Source of the DNA: Duganella sp. 1224
GTDB lineage: Bacteria > Pseudomonadota > Gammaproteobacteria > Burkholderiales > Burkholderiaceae_D
Direction of reading: 5' to 3'
Length of the DNA: 64,000 nucleotides
Assembly: GCF_013408245.1 (NCBI RefSeq)
Contig: NZ_JACBYS010000001.1
Coordinates: 744,001-808,000, forward strand
Positions 9,351 to 18,204 of this stretch are shown here, piece by piece. Numbering within the stretch: the first letter of the stretch is position 1; the number at the start of each line of letters is the position of its first letter. The notes beneath the pieces were generated by a model that worked only from the letters and a program-made list of their open reading frames with translations, was not told the DNA's origin and did no database searches. Both the position numbers and the translations under genes were made by a program.

Positions 9351-10229
9351 TTAAGTCTTTGCGCAAGGACCGCGCGAGCGCCACGGCTTCTGCTGGTAGG
9401 CCAGCCGCGCGGGCAGCGTGACGGTGACGCGCGCGCCCTGACCGCTAACGTTGCATAGCGCCAGCCGCGCGCCGATCTTTGCCGCGCGCTCAAACATGCC
9501 GGGCAAGCCCCAATGGCCCGCGCGCCCCCGCGCCTGCAGCACCGAGCGCGGAATGCCCGGCCCCACGTCGGTGATCGACAGGCTGACATGCCAGCGTCCA
9601 TAGCGCAGTTCAACCTCCACCGCCCGGTGCGCGTGGCGGTAACTGTTGATCAGCGCCTCGCGCCCGATCGCGCCCAGTTCCTCCCGGACGATGCAGTGCA
9701 GCTCGCGCGCCGCGCCCACGATGTGGATGCGCGCTGGTTCTTTCACGTACTCGTCGGCGAACTGGTCGGCGGCCTCGGTCAATGCGGCTTCCAGCGTGAT
9801 ATCGTGCGGGCTGGGCGCGCGCAGGTTTTGCACGCGGTCGCGCCCCTCTTCGAGCGAAGAGATGGCCTGGCTGACGATGCTCTCGATTTCCGCGCGCAAG
9901 CCATGCTTTTCCTTCGGCAGGCCAAGCGCCACCGCCTGCACCTTGAGGATCAGGCCCTGCACCGATTGCAGCAGCGTGTCATGCAGTTCGCGCGCGATGC
10001 GATGTCGCTCGTCCAGGCGCTCCTGCAAACGGCTGTGCGCCTGCTCCGCCGCCTGGCGCAGGCGATGCTTGTGCCAGGCCCACAGCGACAGGGCCGCCAG
10101 CCCCGCCAAGAGCAGCCGGAACCACGGCGTCTGCAACACCGTCATGGCGGCGGCCGACTCCAGTACCGGACCGCTGGCGGCATAACTCATCCCCAGCAGC
10201 GAGGCAAATAGCAGGATTCCGGTTAGCAT
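9351..10229 (-). CDS. NarL-type sensor histidine kinase, short form without sensor domain
   Basis: A 292-residue kinase with one or two N-terminal membrane segments, a short linker, a HisKA_3 dimerisation domain with phospho-acceptor His83 in RIARELHDTLLQ, and a HATPase domain near the C-terminus (ITDVGPGIP). The segment TPWFRLLLAGLAALSLWAW followed by a coiled linker resembles the membrane region that, in two-component propeller kinases, follows a long periplasmic beta-propeller. Here that sensor is absent and the upstream bases are intergenic. No NarL-type response regulator is adjacent. It is convergent with the rhodanese fusion gene and divergent from the GlxA-like regulator. Confidence 0.8.
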   Translation of the reverse strand: MLTGILLFASLLGMSYAASGPVLESAAAMTVLQTPWFRLLLAGLAALSLWAWHKHRLRQAAEQAHSRLQERLDERHRIARELHDTLLQSVQGLILKVQAVALGLPKEKHGLRAEIESIVSQAISSLEEGRDRVQNLRAPSPHDITLEAALTEAADQFADEYVKEPARIHIVGAARELHCIVREELGAIGREALINSYRHAHRAVEVELRYGRWHVSLSITDVGPGIPRSVLQARGRAGHWGLPGMFERAAKIGARLALCNVSGQGARVTVTLPARLAYQQKPWRSRGPCAKT

Positions 10230-10237
10230 AGGAGATG

Positions 10238-10243
10238 ATTATA
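10238..10243 (-). promoter_or_regulatory. Candidate -10 hexamer for the short histidine kinase
   Basis: A perfect TATAAT reads on the minus strand 8 bases before the kinase ATG. Transcription from it would begin almost at the start codon, giving a leaderless mRNA. No good -35 hexamer is visible and no Shine-Dalgarno sequence precedes the ATG. Confidence 0.4.
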
Positions 10244-10340
10244 CGAAGGCGCGGGCGCCGGAGGCAGCCAAACAAACGACAAAAACAGACAAGTCATGAT
10301 CAAGCAGACAGGTCTGCCGCTGGCGCGCTGTGACGTCTTT

Positions 10341-10346
10341 TATAAT
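10341..10346 (+). promoter_or_regulatory. Candidate -10 hexamer for the GlxA-like regulator
   Basis: A perfect TATAAT lies 36 bases before the regulator ATG at 10382. I see no convincing -35 element 16-18 bases upstream, so the promoter may depend on an activator. Confidence 0.45.
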
Positions 10347-10381
10347 AGTCAGTGGTCGCGCTTGTTCTCACGGAGTCAGTT

Positions 10382-11335
10382 ATGGCAGCAAAAGTAGCAC
10401 TTATCATTTTCCCCAGGTTTAACGTGCTGGATTTGTCGGTCGCCACCGTGCTGGGCATGGCAAACCACTTCGCCCCCGGCACCTACGAGCTGGAGATCGT
10501 CTCCATGAGCGGTGGCATCGTCCCTAGCATGACGGGCATCGGAGTTGATACAAAGAAATTCGAAGAGCAGCGCTATGACACCATCATCGTTGCCAGCATG
10601 CCCGGCATCCCCACGCCGTGGCCGGAACTGACCGAGCGCTTGCGCCGGGCGCTCAAGGAATCCAGGCGCGTGGCCAGCATCTGCACCGGCGCGTTCCTGC
10701 TCGGCGCGGCCGGCGCCTTCGACGGGCGCGAAGTGACGACGCACTGGCTCCATACAGATGAGTTAATGAGCACGCTGCCCGGCGCCGTGGTGGTGCCGGA
10801 CCGGATGTTCGTGCGCGATGGCCACGTGTGGAGTTCGGCCGGCATGACGGCGGGAATGGATCTGGTGCTGAGCATGGTGGAGGCGGACGTCGGCCCCGAG
10901 GTGACCAAAATGATCTGCAAGGCGATGGTGTTGAGTCACCGCCGCCCGGGCGGCCAGAGCCAGTTCTCGGTGCTGGCCGAGATCGACGCCAAGCAGGAAC
11001 GCATCCAGCAGGCGCTGGCCTTCATCCGTGACAATTTAAACGAGTCGTTAACGGTAGAATTGCTGGCCGATCAAGTCAACTGGAGCCCGCGTCACTTCAG
11101 CCGCGCCTTCAAGGCGGAAACCGGCCTGTCGCCGGCCAAGGCGATCGAGAAATTGCGCGTGGAGGCGGCGAAGAACCTGATCGAAAGCGGCCATTCGTCG
11201 GCCGCGCGCATCGCCGCCCAGACCGGATTTGGCGACGAGGCGCGGATGCGGCGCGCCTTCCTGCGCGAGTTGAACGACGTGCCGCAAAAAGTATTGAAAG
11301 GCTCGCGCGCCCGCAAGGCCGCGCTGGCGCCGTGA
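10382..11335 (+). CDS. GlxA-family transcriptional regulator (DJ-1/PfpI domain plus AraC helix-turn-helix)
   Basis: A 317-residue regulator. The N-terminal half is a DJ-1/PfpI-like domain (starting VALIIFPRFNVLDLSV) with the characteristic Cys in VASICTGAFLLGAAG. The C-terminal quarter has two AraC-type helix-turn-helix motifs, including NWSPRHFSRAFKAETGLSPAKAIEKLR broken across the family signature. The ATG at 10382 is preferred over an in-frame GTG at 10352 because CGGAG precedes it and the protein fold starts there. The next gene, a cupin, follows after 25 bases. Targets are unknown. The divergent kinase and the cupin are candidates by position only. Confidence 0.88.
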   Translation: MAAKVALIIFPRFNVLDLSVATVLGMANHFAPGTYELEIVSMSGGIVPSMTGIGVDTKKFEEQRYDTIIVASMPGIPTPWPELTERLRRALKESRRVASICTGAFLLGAAGAFDGREVTTHWLHTDELMSTLPGAVVVPDRMFVRDGHVWSSAGMTAGMDLVLSMVEADVGPEVTKMICKAMVLSHRRPGGQSQFSVLAEIDAKQERIQQALAFIRDNLNESLTVELLADQVNWSPRHFSRAFKAETGLSPAKAIEKLRVEAAKNLIESGHSSAARIAAQTGFGDEARMRRAFLRELNDVPQKVLKGSRARKAALAP

Positions 11336-11360
11336 CCAACCACCCACTGGAGGAGCCGAG

Positions 11361-11837
11361 ATGCCTGTCATCCGTGCCGCGCAAAGACACATTGAAACGA
11401 TAGAGACGTCCCGTGATGGCGTCAGCAACCGCGAGGAATGGATTAGCGAGCCCGCCGGGCTGACCGCGCTGGGCGCCTTCGTCCACGTGCTGGCGCCGGG
11501 CACGCGTTCGTCCATCAAGCACTGGCATGCCGCCGAGGACGAATTCGTGTACGTGCTGGAGGGCGAAGTCACGGTGATTGAAGGGACGGACGAATATCTG
11601 CTCGGTCCCGGCGACGCCGCGGCCTTCCCCCAGGGCAGCGCCGTCGGTCACTACCTGTGGAACAAGAGCGCGGCCGCGGCGCGCTGCCTGGTGGCCGGCA
11701 CGCGCGCGCCGGTCGATCAAGTCACGTATCCAGACCACGACCGGGTCATGCTGCGCGACCGCGCCTTGCCGGATGATATCTGGACCGACACCTCCGGCAA
11801 CCCGGCTGACAACCCGTACAAGGATTGGGCGCCGTGA
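11361..11837 (+). CDS. Small cupin-domain protein
   Basis: A 158-residue single cupin. The two conserved boxes are visible: HVLAPGTRSSIKHWHAAEDE with HxH and Glu, then GPGDAAAFPQGSAVGHYL with the later His. It resembles the quercetinase-like or sugar-sensing cupins that bind one metal. A strong ribosome site (GGAGGAG) lies just before the ATG. It follows the GlxA-like regulator by 25 bases, so the two are probably one transcript. The substrate cannot be stated. Confidence 0.8.
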   Translation: MPVIRAAQRHIETIETSRDGVSNREEWISEPAGLTALGAFVHVLAPGTRSSIKHWHAAEDEFVYVLEGEVTVIEGTDEYLLGPGDAAAFPQGSAVGHYLWNKSAAAARCLVAGTRAPVDQVTYPDHDRVMLRDRALPDDIWTDTSGNPADNPYKDWAP

Positions 11838-11906
11838 GCGGGCAGGGATGATCTCGCTTGCGCGGCATAGGGCGCCAGTCCTGTATGATCCGCTGCAAGG
11901 GGGGGA

Positions 11907-14588
11907 ATGTTCATCAATATTCAGGATGTCACGCTGCGCCGGCAGTTGTTGATCGCGATCGCCCTGGTGGCGATGGCCACCGGCCTCCAGCTTCTATTGA
12001 GCTTGCTGATAGGCGCGCGGGCGCCGTTTCTGATCTTCGTCCCGACCGCCGCCCTTGCTTCCGCCTTGCTCGGCTGGCCCGCCGCGGCCGTGGTATTGGG
12101 CGGCGGCGTGGCGTATGGCATCTACATCCTCGGCCCCACGTACCAATTCTGGATCGACGACCCGGCTGACCGCATCGTCGTCGCGGCCTTTCTGGCCGTC
12201 GGCGTGCTGTTCAGCGGCCTGGGGGCCGCCGTGCGGCGGGTGGCGCGCCGCGCCGCGCTGGCCGAGCGCGCGCTGGCCGACGAGCGGCTGAGCCGCGAAC
12301 GCGACACCCTGGCCAATTTCCAGGAGATGTTCGACCAGGCGCCCGGCTTCATGACCATGTTGCGCGGCCCCGAGCACGTGTATGTGCTGGAGAACGAATC
12401 GCATCGCCACTTCCACGGCCATCGCCAGGTGATCGGCCAGCCGATCCGGCGCGCCTTTCCCGAGCTGGAGGGGCAGGGCATACTGGCGACCCTCGACGAG
12501 GCCTACCGCACCGGCATTCCCCGCACCGCCTACGACGTGCCGCTGCAACTGCGCCGCCAGCCACACGGCGCACTCGATCAGCTGTACATGGACCTGGTCT
12601 GCCAGCCGGTGCGGGACAAGGACGGCCGGGTCACCGGCATTTTCGTCGAGGGCTTCGACGTCACCGAGAAGAAGGCGATGCGCGACGCCCTGCGCGAGAG
12701 CCATCTGCGGCTGCAACAGGGCCTGTCCGCGGCCCGCATGGCGATGTGGGTGTGGGACCTGGCCAGCGACCGCGTGGCGTTCTTCGACAACGCGGAGACG
12801 GTGTTCCACGCCAGCCGCGCCGAACTGGATGGGGGGTGGGACGTCATCGACCGCGACGACCAGGCGCGGCTGGCCAGCCTGCGGGCGGCGGCGCTGGCCG
12901 CCGGCGGCGCCGCCGTCGAGACGGTCCAACGCACGCTGCCGGACCGCGAGCCGCTCTGGCTGGAGCTGCGCGCCGCCCCGGCCGCCGGTCCGGATGGCGT
13001 GGTGACGCAGCTGCGCGGGATTGCCATCGATGTCTCGCTGCAGAAGAATGCCGAGCGGCGCGCGGTGGAGCACGAAACGCAGCGCCGCCTGTCGGACGCC
13101 AAGGCCACGGCGGCCGACCAGCGCCTGCAACTGGCGGTGGACGCGGCCGGGCTGGGCATCTTTTACTGCCCGCTGCCGCTGGACGCCATCTACTGGAATG
13201 CCACCTGCAAGGCGCAATTCTTCCTGCCGCCGGACGCCGAGATCGACATCGACCTGTTCTACCGGCTGATTGCCGAGGAGGACCGGCCGCGCGTGCGCGA
13301 GGCCATCCGCCGCGCGGTGGAGGAACAGGCGGACTACGACGTCGAATACCGCACGCTCGCCGGCGACGGCCGTTCGCGCTGGATTCGCGCCAAGGGCCGG
13401 GTCTACCTGGACGGCGAGGGCCTGCCGGCGCGCTTCGACGGCATCACCATCGACATCCAGCAGCAGAAGGAATCCGAAGCCGCGCTGCAGGCGGCCAACC
13501 GGCACAAGGACGACTTCCTGGCGATGCTGGCGCACGAGTTGCGAAATCCGCTGGCGCCGATCAGTTCAGCGGCGGGCCTGCTGATGCGGATCGGTCACGG
13601 CGACGAGCACATGTTGCGCATGAGCCAGGTGATCGACCGCCAGGTCAAGCACATGGCCGGGCTGCTGGATGATTTGCTGGACGTGTCGCGCGTCACCCGC
13701 GGCAAGATCGAGCTGGAGCGCGCCACGGTCGATCTGAAAGCCACGCTGGCCGGGGCCGCCGAACAGGTGCTGCCGCTGATCAGGCGCCGCGCCCACCAGC
13801 TGACCATGCACCTGACGCCGGAGCGCACCATGGTGTCCGGCGACGAGAAACGGCTGGTGCAGGTGTTTGTCAACCTGCTGACCAATGCGGCGCGCTACAC
13901 GGCGGAGGGCGGCGTCATCGATCTGCAGCTGTCGGTGGAGGATGGCCAGGCGGTGGTGCGGGTGCGCGATAACGGCATAGGCCTGAACAGCGAACTGATA
14001 CCGCGCCTGTTCGATCTGTTCGTGCAGGGCGAGCGCGGCATCGACCGCCAGCAGGGCGGCCTGGGCATCGGCCTGTCGCTGGTGAAGCGGCTGACCGAAC
14101 TGCATGGCGGCGCGGTGGCGGTGCACAGCGCCGGACCGGCCAAGGGCAGCCTGTTCACGGTGCGGCTGCCGTTGCTGGCCGCCGGGCCGGGCGCAGCGGC
14201 CGGGCAGCCCCCGCCATCGGCGGCGGCGCCGGCGGCGCGGCGTATCATCATTGTCGACGACAACGAGGATGCCGCGCAGGCGCTGGCCGCGGTGCTGCGC
14301 GTTGCCGGGCACACGGTGCGGGTGGAGCACGATCCGCTGGCCGCGCTGGAGCGCGCCGTGCTGGAGCCGGCCGAGGTGTTCCTGCTCGATATTGGCATGC
14401 CGGTGATGGACGGCTACACGCTGGCGCGTCACCTGCGCGAGCATGCCGCCACCCGGGACGCGCGCATCATTGCCGTCACCGGTTACGGGCAGGAGCAGGA
14501 CCGGCGGCATGCGCTGGCGGCCGGCTTCGACGCCCTGCTGGTCAAGCCGGTGGACCACGAGAGGCTGGCGGCGTTGCTGGTCCCTTAG
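11907..14588 (+). CDS. Hybrid sensor histidine kinase with MASE/DUF4118-type membrane domain, PAS repeats and receiver
   Basis: An 893-residue hybrid kinase. Residues about 10-110 form several membrane helices of the DUF4118/KdpD-like kind. Three PAS-like domains follow (about 135-255, 270-375 and 405-520), the last ending in GITIDIQQQKESE. Then come HisKA with phospho-acceptor His543 (LAMLAHELRNPLAP), a HATPase domain (VFVNLLTNAARYT, RVRDNGIGL, GGLGIGLSLVKRL) and a C-terminal receiver with phospho-acceptor Asp828 (FLLDIGMPVMDGY). All catalytic motifs are intact. A run of seven G residues precedes the ATG. It has no dedicated output partner next to it. The signal sensed is unknown. Confidence 0.9.
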   Translation: MFINIQDVTLRRQLLIAIALVAMATGLQLLLSLLIGARAPFLIFVPTAALASALLGWPAAAVVLGGGVAYGIYILGPTYQFWIDDPADRIVVAAFLAVGVLFSGLGAAVRRVARRAALAERALADERLSRERDTLANFQEMFDQAPGFMTMLRGPEHVYVLENESHRHFHGHRQVIGQPIRRAFPELEGQGILATLDEAYRTGIPRTAYDVPLQLRRQPHGALDQLYMDLVCQPVRDKDGRVTGIFVEGFDVTEKKAMRDALRESHLRLQQGLSAARMAMWVWDLASDRVAFFDNAETVFHASRAELDGGWDVIDRDDQARLASLRAAALAAGGAAVETVQRTLPDREPLWLELRAAPAAGPDGVVTQLRGIAIDVSLQKNAERRAVEHETQRRLSDAKATAADQRLQLAVDAAGLGIFYCPLPLDAIYWNATCKAQFFLPPDAEIDIDLFYRLIAEEDRPRVREAIRRAVEEQADYDVEYRTLAGDGRSRWIRAKGRVYLDGEGLPARFDGITIDIQQQKESEAALQAANRHKDDFLAMLAHELRNPLAPISSAAGLLMRIGHGDEHMLRMSQVIDRQVKHMAGLLDDLLDVSRVTRGKIELERATVDLKATLAGAAEQVLPLIRRRAHQLTMHLTPERTMVSGDEKRLVQVFVNLLTNAARYTAEGGVIDLQLSVEDGQAVVRVRDNGIGLNSELIPRLFDLFVQGERGIDRQQGGLGIGLSLVKRLTELHGGAVAVHSAGPAKGSLFTVRLPLLAAGPGAAAGQPPPSAAAPAARRIIIVDDNEDAAQALAAVLRVAGHTVRVEHDPLAALERAVLEPAEVFLLDIGMPVMDGYTLARHLREHAATRDARIIAVTGYGQEQDRRHALAAGFDALLVKPVDHERLAALLVP

Positions 14589-14629
14589 CGGCAGCGCCGC
14601 GCCGGCGAAAAATGTACAATCAAACTCCA

Positions 14630-14647
14630 GCGCGCCCCGGGGCGCGC
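14630..14647. repeat. Perfect 18-base GC palindrome upstream of the aldo/keto reductase
   Basis: GCGCGCCCCGGGGCGCGC is a perfect palindrome without loop, 20 bases before the ATG at 14668. A TACAAT sequence (14615-14620) could be the -10 of a promoter, which would put the palindrome in the 5' leader, where it could act on translation or bind a dimeric regulator. Confidence 0.4.
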
Positions 14648-14667
14648 GCCATCTTAGGAGGATTGCG

Positions 14668-15696
14668 ATGAATTTCAAGCGTCTTGGACAATCCGGCCTG
14701 CGCGTGCCGGAACTGAGTTTCGGCACGGCGACGTTCGGCGGCGGCAATGACTTCTTCAAGGCCTGGGGCAGCACCGACGCCGGCGGCGCCGCGCGCCTGA
14801 TCGATGTGTGCCTGGAACACGGCGTCTCCATGTTCGACACCGCCGACGTGTATTCCGACGGCCTGGCCGAACAGATACTCGGCGAGGCGATCAAGGGCAA
14901 GCGCAACCGCCTGCTGATCTCCACCAAGGTAACCTTCCCCACCGGCGACGGACCGAATGATTTTGGCTCGTCGCGCCAGCACATCATCGACGCGGTCGAC
15001 AAGTCGCTCAAGCGGCTGCAGGTCGAGCATATCGATCTGCTGCAACTGCACGGCCAGGACTACAACACGCCGGTGGAGGAAACGCTGTCCACGCTGGACC
15101 AGCTGGTCCGCGCCGGCAAGGTGCGTTACATCGGCGCGTCCAACTTCTCCGGCTGGCATCTGATGAAGTCCCTGGCGGTGGCGGACCGTTACGGCTATCC
15201 GCGCCACGTGGCGCACCAGATCTACTACTCGCTGCTGAACCGCGACTATGAATGGGAACTGGCGCCGCTGGCGGCAGACCAGGGCGTGGGCGCGGTGGTC
15301 TGGAGTCCGCTGGGCTGGGGCAAACTGACCGGCAAGATCCGCCGCGGCCAGCCGGCCAAACCAGGCACACGCGCGCACGACATCGCCGGCACCGGTCCGC
15401 ACTTTGAAGAGGAACGGCTGTTCCGCATCGTCGAGGCGCTGGACGTGGTGGCCGAACAGACCGGCAAGTCGATCCCGCAGATCGCGCTGAACTGGCTGCT
15501 GGGGAAAAAGACCGTCTCCAACGTCATCATCGGCGCGCGCGACGAGCGGCAGCTGATCGAGAACATCGGCGCCACCGGCTGGTCGCTGACGCCGGAGCAG
15601 AACGCGCTGCTGGAGCAGGCCAGCGATGTGCCGCCGGCCTATCCGGTGTGGCACCAGCGCAGCTTCGTCATGCTGAATGAGCGCGGCGCGGCCTAG
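14668..15696 (+). CDS. Aldo/keto reductase
   Basis: A 342-residue NADPH-dependent aldo/keto reductase of the YajO/YghZ-like branch. The family signature is intact: Asp and Tyr in FDTADVYSDG, Lys in LISTKVTFP, and His in LLQLHGQDYN. The C-terminal coenzyme-binding part is NVIIGARDERQLIENIGA. The ATG at 14668 is chosen because TTAGGAGGATT precedes it. The gene end overlaps the 3' end of the convergent TonB receptor gene by 4 bases. It probably reduces small aldehydes or sugars; the physiological substrate is not evident. Confidence 0.9.
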   Translation: MNFKRLGQSGLRVPELSFGTATFGGGNDFFKAWGSTDAGGAARLIDVCLEHGVSMFDTADVYSDGLAEQILGEAIKGKRNRLLISTKVTFPTGDGPNDFGSSRQHIIDAVDKSLKRLQVEHIDLLQLHGQDYNTPVEETLSTLDQLVRAGKVRYIGASNFSGWHLMKSLAVADRYGYPRHVAHQIYYSLLNRDYEWELAPLAADQGVGAVVWSPLGWGKLTGKIRRGQPAKPGTRAHDIAGTGPHFEEERLFRIVEALDVVAEQTGKSIPQIALNWLLGKKTVSNVIIGARDERQLIENIGATGWSLTPEQNALLEQASDVPPAYPVWHQRSFVMLNERGAA

Positions 15697-17768
15697 AAGT
15701 TTTTGATCAGCGTGGCGCGCACGGAGCGCGATTCGATCGGGTGGAAGTGGATGTCGGCGACCGGCGCCGCTTCGCCCTTCAGCTGCGACTCGTAATAGTA
15801 GTCGATGGCCGAATCGCGGCGGTTGGTGAGGTTGAACGCTTCCAGCTCCAGCCGCAGGTCCTTGCGGATCTTCCAGCCGAAGCGGCCGTTCAGCGTCATG
15901 CTGGCGCTGGAGCGCACGCTGTTATCTTCGATCAGCGGGCGCGGGCCGAAGTAGCGCAGCTTCAGCGATCCGGAATACGGTCCGCCGTCATCCACTGTCA
16001 CGGCCAGTTGCCCGGTGCCTTCGATGGCGCCGGGGATGTAGCTGCCTTCCGCGACGTCGCCGCGCGAACGGGCGCGCGCATAGGCCAGATCCAGGTCCAC
16101 CGACAGCCACTTCAGCGGCTTGTAGTAGTTGGAGAACTCCACGCCGTAGCGGCGGCTCGGCGGGCCGGCCTCGGTGCTGCCGGCGTCGCCGGCGTAAGTC
16201 AGTTCGGAATCGAAATCCAGGCGGTAGACCGACAGCGACGTCTGCAACCCCGGCAGCCACGCGGTGCGGGCGCCCAGCTCCATGCCGCGCGAGCGCACCA
16301 GCGGCCGCACCTTGTCCGCCGCCAGTCCGGTCCTGGGATCGATGGTGATGGTGGCGCCGCGCGCGTCGTTGCTGTGGAAGCCGCTGCCGACGTTGGCGTA
16401 CACCTCGGCGCTCTGCCACGGGCCGTAGATCAGGCTCAGGCTCGGGCTCACCAGGTGGTCGCTGGCCTTGCCGGAGTTGGCCGCCAGATCGCTGCGGACG
16501 TCGAAACGGTAGCTGTCGAGGCGCGCGCCGGCCACGGTGCGGAAGGCCGCGTTCCAGCGTGTGTTGTTCTCGACGAACAGGCCGGCGCTGGACTCGACGA
16601 TGTGATCCTGCCGCGTGACCGACAGCGTGCGGCGCGCCTGCGTGTGGTACAAGCCGTTGAAGATGTTGTCGTTCTGGAGCTGCACGCCGACGGTGGTTTC
16701 GGTGTTGCCGGTGTCGGTGTGATGGTGCCAGCTGTGCGAGGCATTCAGGCCACTGGTCACGCGCTTGTCCGGCTGCGCGAACTGGTCGCCGTGCACCGGA
16801 TCGTCCATGAAGTAGGTGAAGTCGGACCACAAGTCCAATTGGTTGGCGATGACGTAGGCGTTGACTTTCGATGCGCTGTCGTCGGTGGTGCGGCGCCAGG
16901 CGCCGGACAGGCTGTAACGGTGGGCCTTGCCGCCGTCCGTGTTGTCGATGGCGTCGTTGCGGCCGATCTGGCCGTCGCGTACCGCGCGCAGCGGAATCTG
17001 GTCGGTGGAGTTCCAGTCGGCCCTGTAGGCCATCAGGCTGACGTTGAAGCCGTTGTTGGCGTAGCCTTCGCTGTAGCGCAGCACGGCGTTGAGCTTCTGG
17101 TAATCGTCCGGCCGCGTGAACGGGCCGTCGTTGTGCATGGCCTCGACCGCGTACAGCAGGCTGCCGCGCGATGTCTCCGCCGAATCGGCCAGCAGCGCGC
17201 GGCCATAGCCGTTCTGGCCGGCCGCCACGCTGGCCACGCCCTGCAACAAGCGGTTGGCATACACCACCGACGCGGTGCCGGCCGAGGCGAAGTCGCCTTC
17301 CTCGGCGGAGTAGGGGCCTTTCTTGTAGTCGAGCCGCACCGCCAGTTCGGGGATCAGGAAATTCAGGTCGGTCCAACCCTGGCCGTGCGCGTGGCTGCGC
17401 TGGTTGACCGGCATGCCGTCCACCGTGGTGCGCAAGTCGGTGCCGTGATCGAGATTGAAGCCGCGCAGGTAGAACTGATTGGCCTTGCCTTCGCCGCTAT
17501 GCTGGCTCACCACCAGTCCCGGCACCGCCTCCAGCATTTCGCCGGGACGATAGACGGTGCGCGCCGCCAGTTCGTCCTGCGTGACGCTGCCGGCGCTGGC
17601 GGCATCGGCCACGCCCATCTGGTTGGTGCGCGAGCCGTCCACCAGCACGCGTTGCAGCATCATCGGGTCGTCGGCCTGGGCTGAGCCCATGGCCAGCAAG
17701 AGGACGACTTTAAGGGGCGATTTGATCGATGCTGTCTTGATCGAAGAAGAGGGTTTTGACGGTGCCAT
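15693..17768 (-). CDS. TonB-dependent outer-membrane receptor
   Basis: A receptor of 691 residues with signal peptide (hydrophobic VVLLLAMGSAQA), plug domain (PGEMLEAVPGLVVSQHSGEG, then FYLRGFNLDHGTDLRT) and a beta barrel ending in Phe (RATLIKNF). The start at 17768 is preferred over an ATG at 17780 because GGAAA precedes it, but both lie inside the 3' end of the DUF6702 gene, so the two genes overlap by about 59 bases. The plug wording is like siderophore/metal-type receptors. It is the last gene of an operon with an M1 peptidase and DUF6702 protein. Peptide or metal-peptide uptake is only a guess. Confidence 0.88.
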   Translation of the reverse strand: MAPSKPSSSIKTASIKSPLKVVLLLAMGSAQADDPMMLQRVLVDGSRTNQMGVADAASAGSVTQDELAARTVYRPGEMLEAVPGLVVSQHSGEGKANQFYLRGFNLDHGTDLRTTVDGMPVNQRSHAHGQGWTDLNFLIPELAVRLDYKKGPYSAEEGDFASAGTASVVYANRLLQGVASVAAGQNGYGRALLADSAETSRGSLLYAVEAMHNDGPFTRPDDYQKLNAVLRYSEGYANNGFNVSLMAYRADWNSTDQIPLRAVRDGQIGRNDAIDNTDGGKAHRYSLSGAWRRTTDDSASKVNAYVIANQLDLWSDFTYFMDDPVHGDQFAQPDKRVTSGLNASHSWHHHTDTGNTETTVGVQLQNDNIFNGLYHTQARRTLSVTRQDHIVESSAGLFVENNTRWNAAFRTVAGARLDSYRFDVRSDLAANSGKASDHLVSPSLSLIYGPWQSAEVYANVGSGFHSNDARGATITIDPRTGLAADKVRPLVRSRGMELGARTAWLPGLQTSLSVYRLDFDSELTYAGDAGSTEAGPPSRRYGVEFSNYYKPLKWLSVDLDLAYARARSRGDVAEGSYIPGAIEGTGQLAVTVDDGGPYSGSLKLRYFGPRPLIEDNSVRSSASMTLNGRFGWKIRKDLRLELEAFNLTNRRDSAIDYYYESQLKGEAAPVADIHFHPIESRSVRATLIKNF

Positions 17769-18204
17769 CGGTTTCCACATTCACGGTGTTTCTTTGCGAC
17801 GGCAGGAAGTCTATCAGCAAAGCGTTGTGGATGCGGCTACCTTTTTCGATTTTCGTGCCGGGGATTTCCTGGAACACGAGCACCGTGTCGGCATCGACCT
17901 TGGCGCCGACCCAGTGCAGCGGCAGGGCCTTGCCGTTCTTGTCGGTGATGCTGAACTGTTTTTCCACGTAGCGGCGCAGCGGCGCTTCGCTGTCCGGTCG
18001 GCCCAGGTCGAACTGGCGGCCATACAGATTGGTCAGCAGCGCGGCGAGATCGTGCCCCGTGTAGCTGTGCACGATCTCGGTGCTGCCGGTGCGCTGGTTG
18101 TAGCTGATGTCCGCTATGCCCATGTGGAAGTTATGGGCCGTTGCGGCCATGCTGGCTGCGGCCAGCATGGTTGCCACCACCGCGCGCAGGCGGCGTGCGA
18201 TCAC
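17710..18204 (-). CDS. DUF6702-family exported protein
   Basis: A 164-residue protein with a signal peptide (cleavage near AATAHNFH) and the DUF6702 pattern: HNFHMGIADISYN at the mature N-terminus, VHSYTGHDLAALL, and a C-terminal FFDQDSIDQI. Members are small periplasmic beta-rich proteins of unknown function. The start overlaps the M1 peptidase stop by 4 bases (ATGA) and its end overlaps the TonB receptor start. These overlaps show tight coupling of the three products. I infer a shared role in binding or processing a ligand at the outer membrane. Confidence 0.75.
   Translation of the reverse strand: MIARRLRAVVATMLAAASMAATAHNFHMGIADISYNQRTGSTEIVHSYTGHDLAALLTNLYGRQFDLGRPDSEAPLRRYVEKQFSITDKNGKALPLHWVGAKVDADTVLVFQEIPGTKIEKGSRIHNALLIDFLPSQRNTVNVETDGTVKTLFFDQDSIDQIAP

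Noticed and set aside
10352-10381. Upstream GTG start for the GlxA-like regulator
   Set aside because: It lies 6 bases after the TATAAT, so a transcript from that promoter would start at about the GTG, and it has no ribosome site. The ATG at 10382 has CGGAG in front.
14588-14667. Extension of the aldo/keto reductase upstream into the hybrid kinase gene
   Set aside because: The open frame continues, but the family N-terminus (FKRLGQSGLRVPELSFG) begins at 14668 behind a strong ribosome site.
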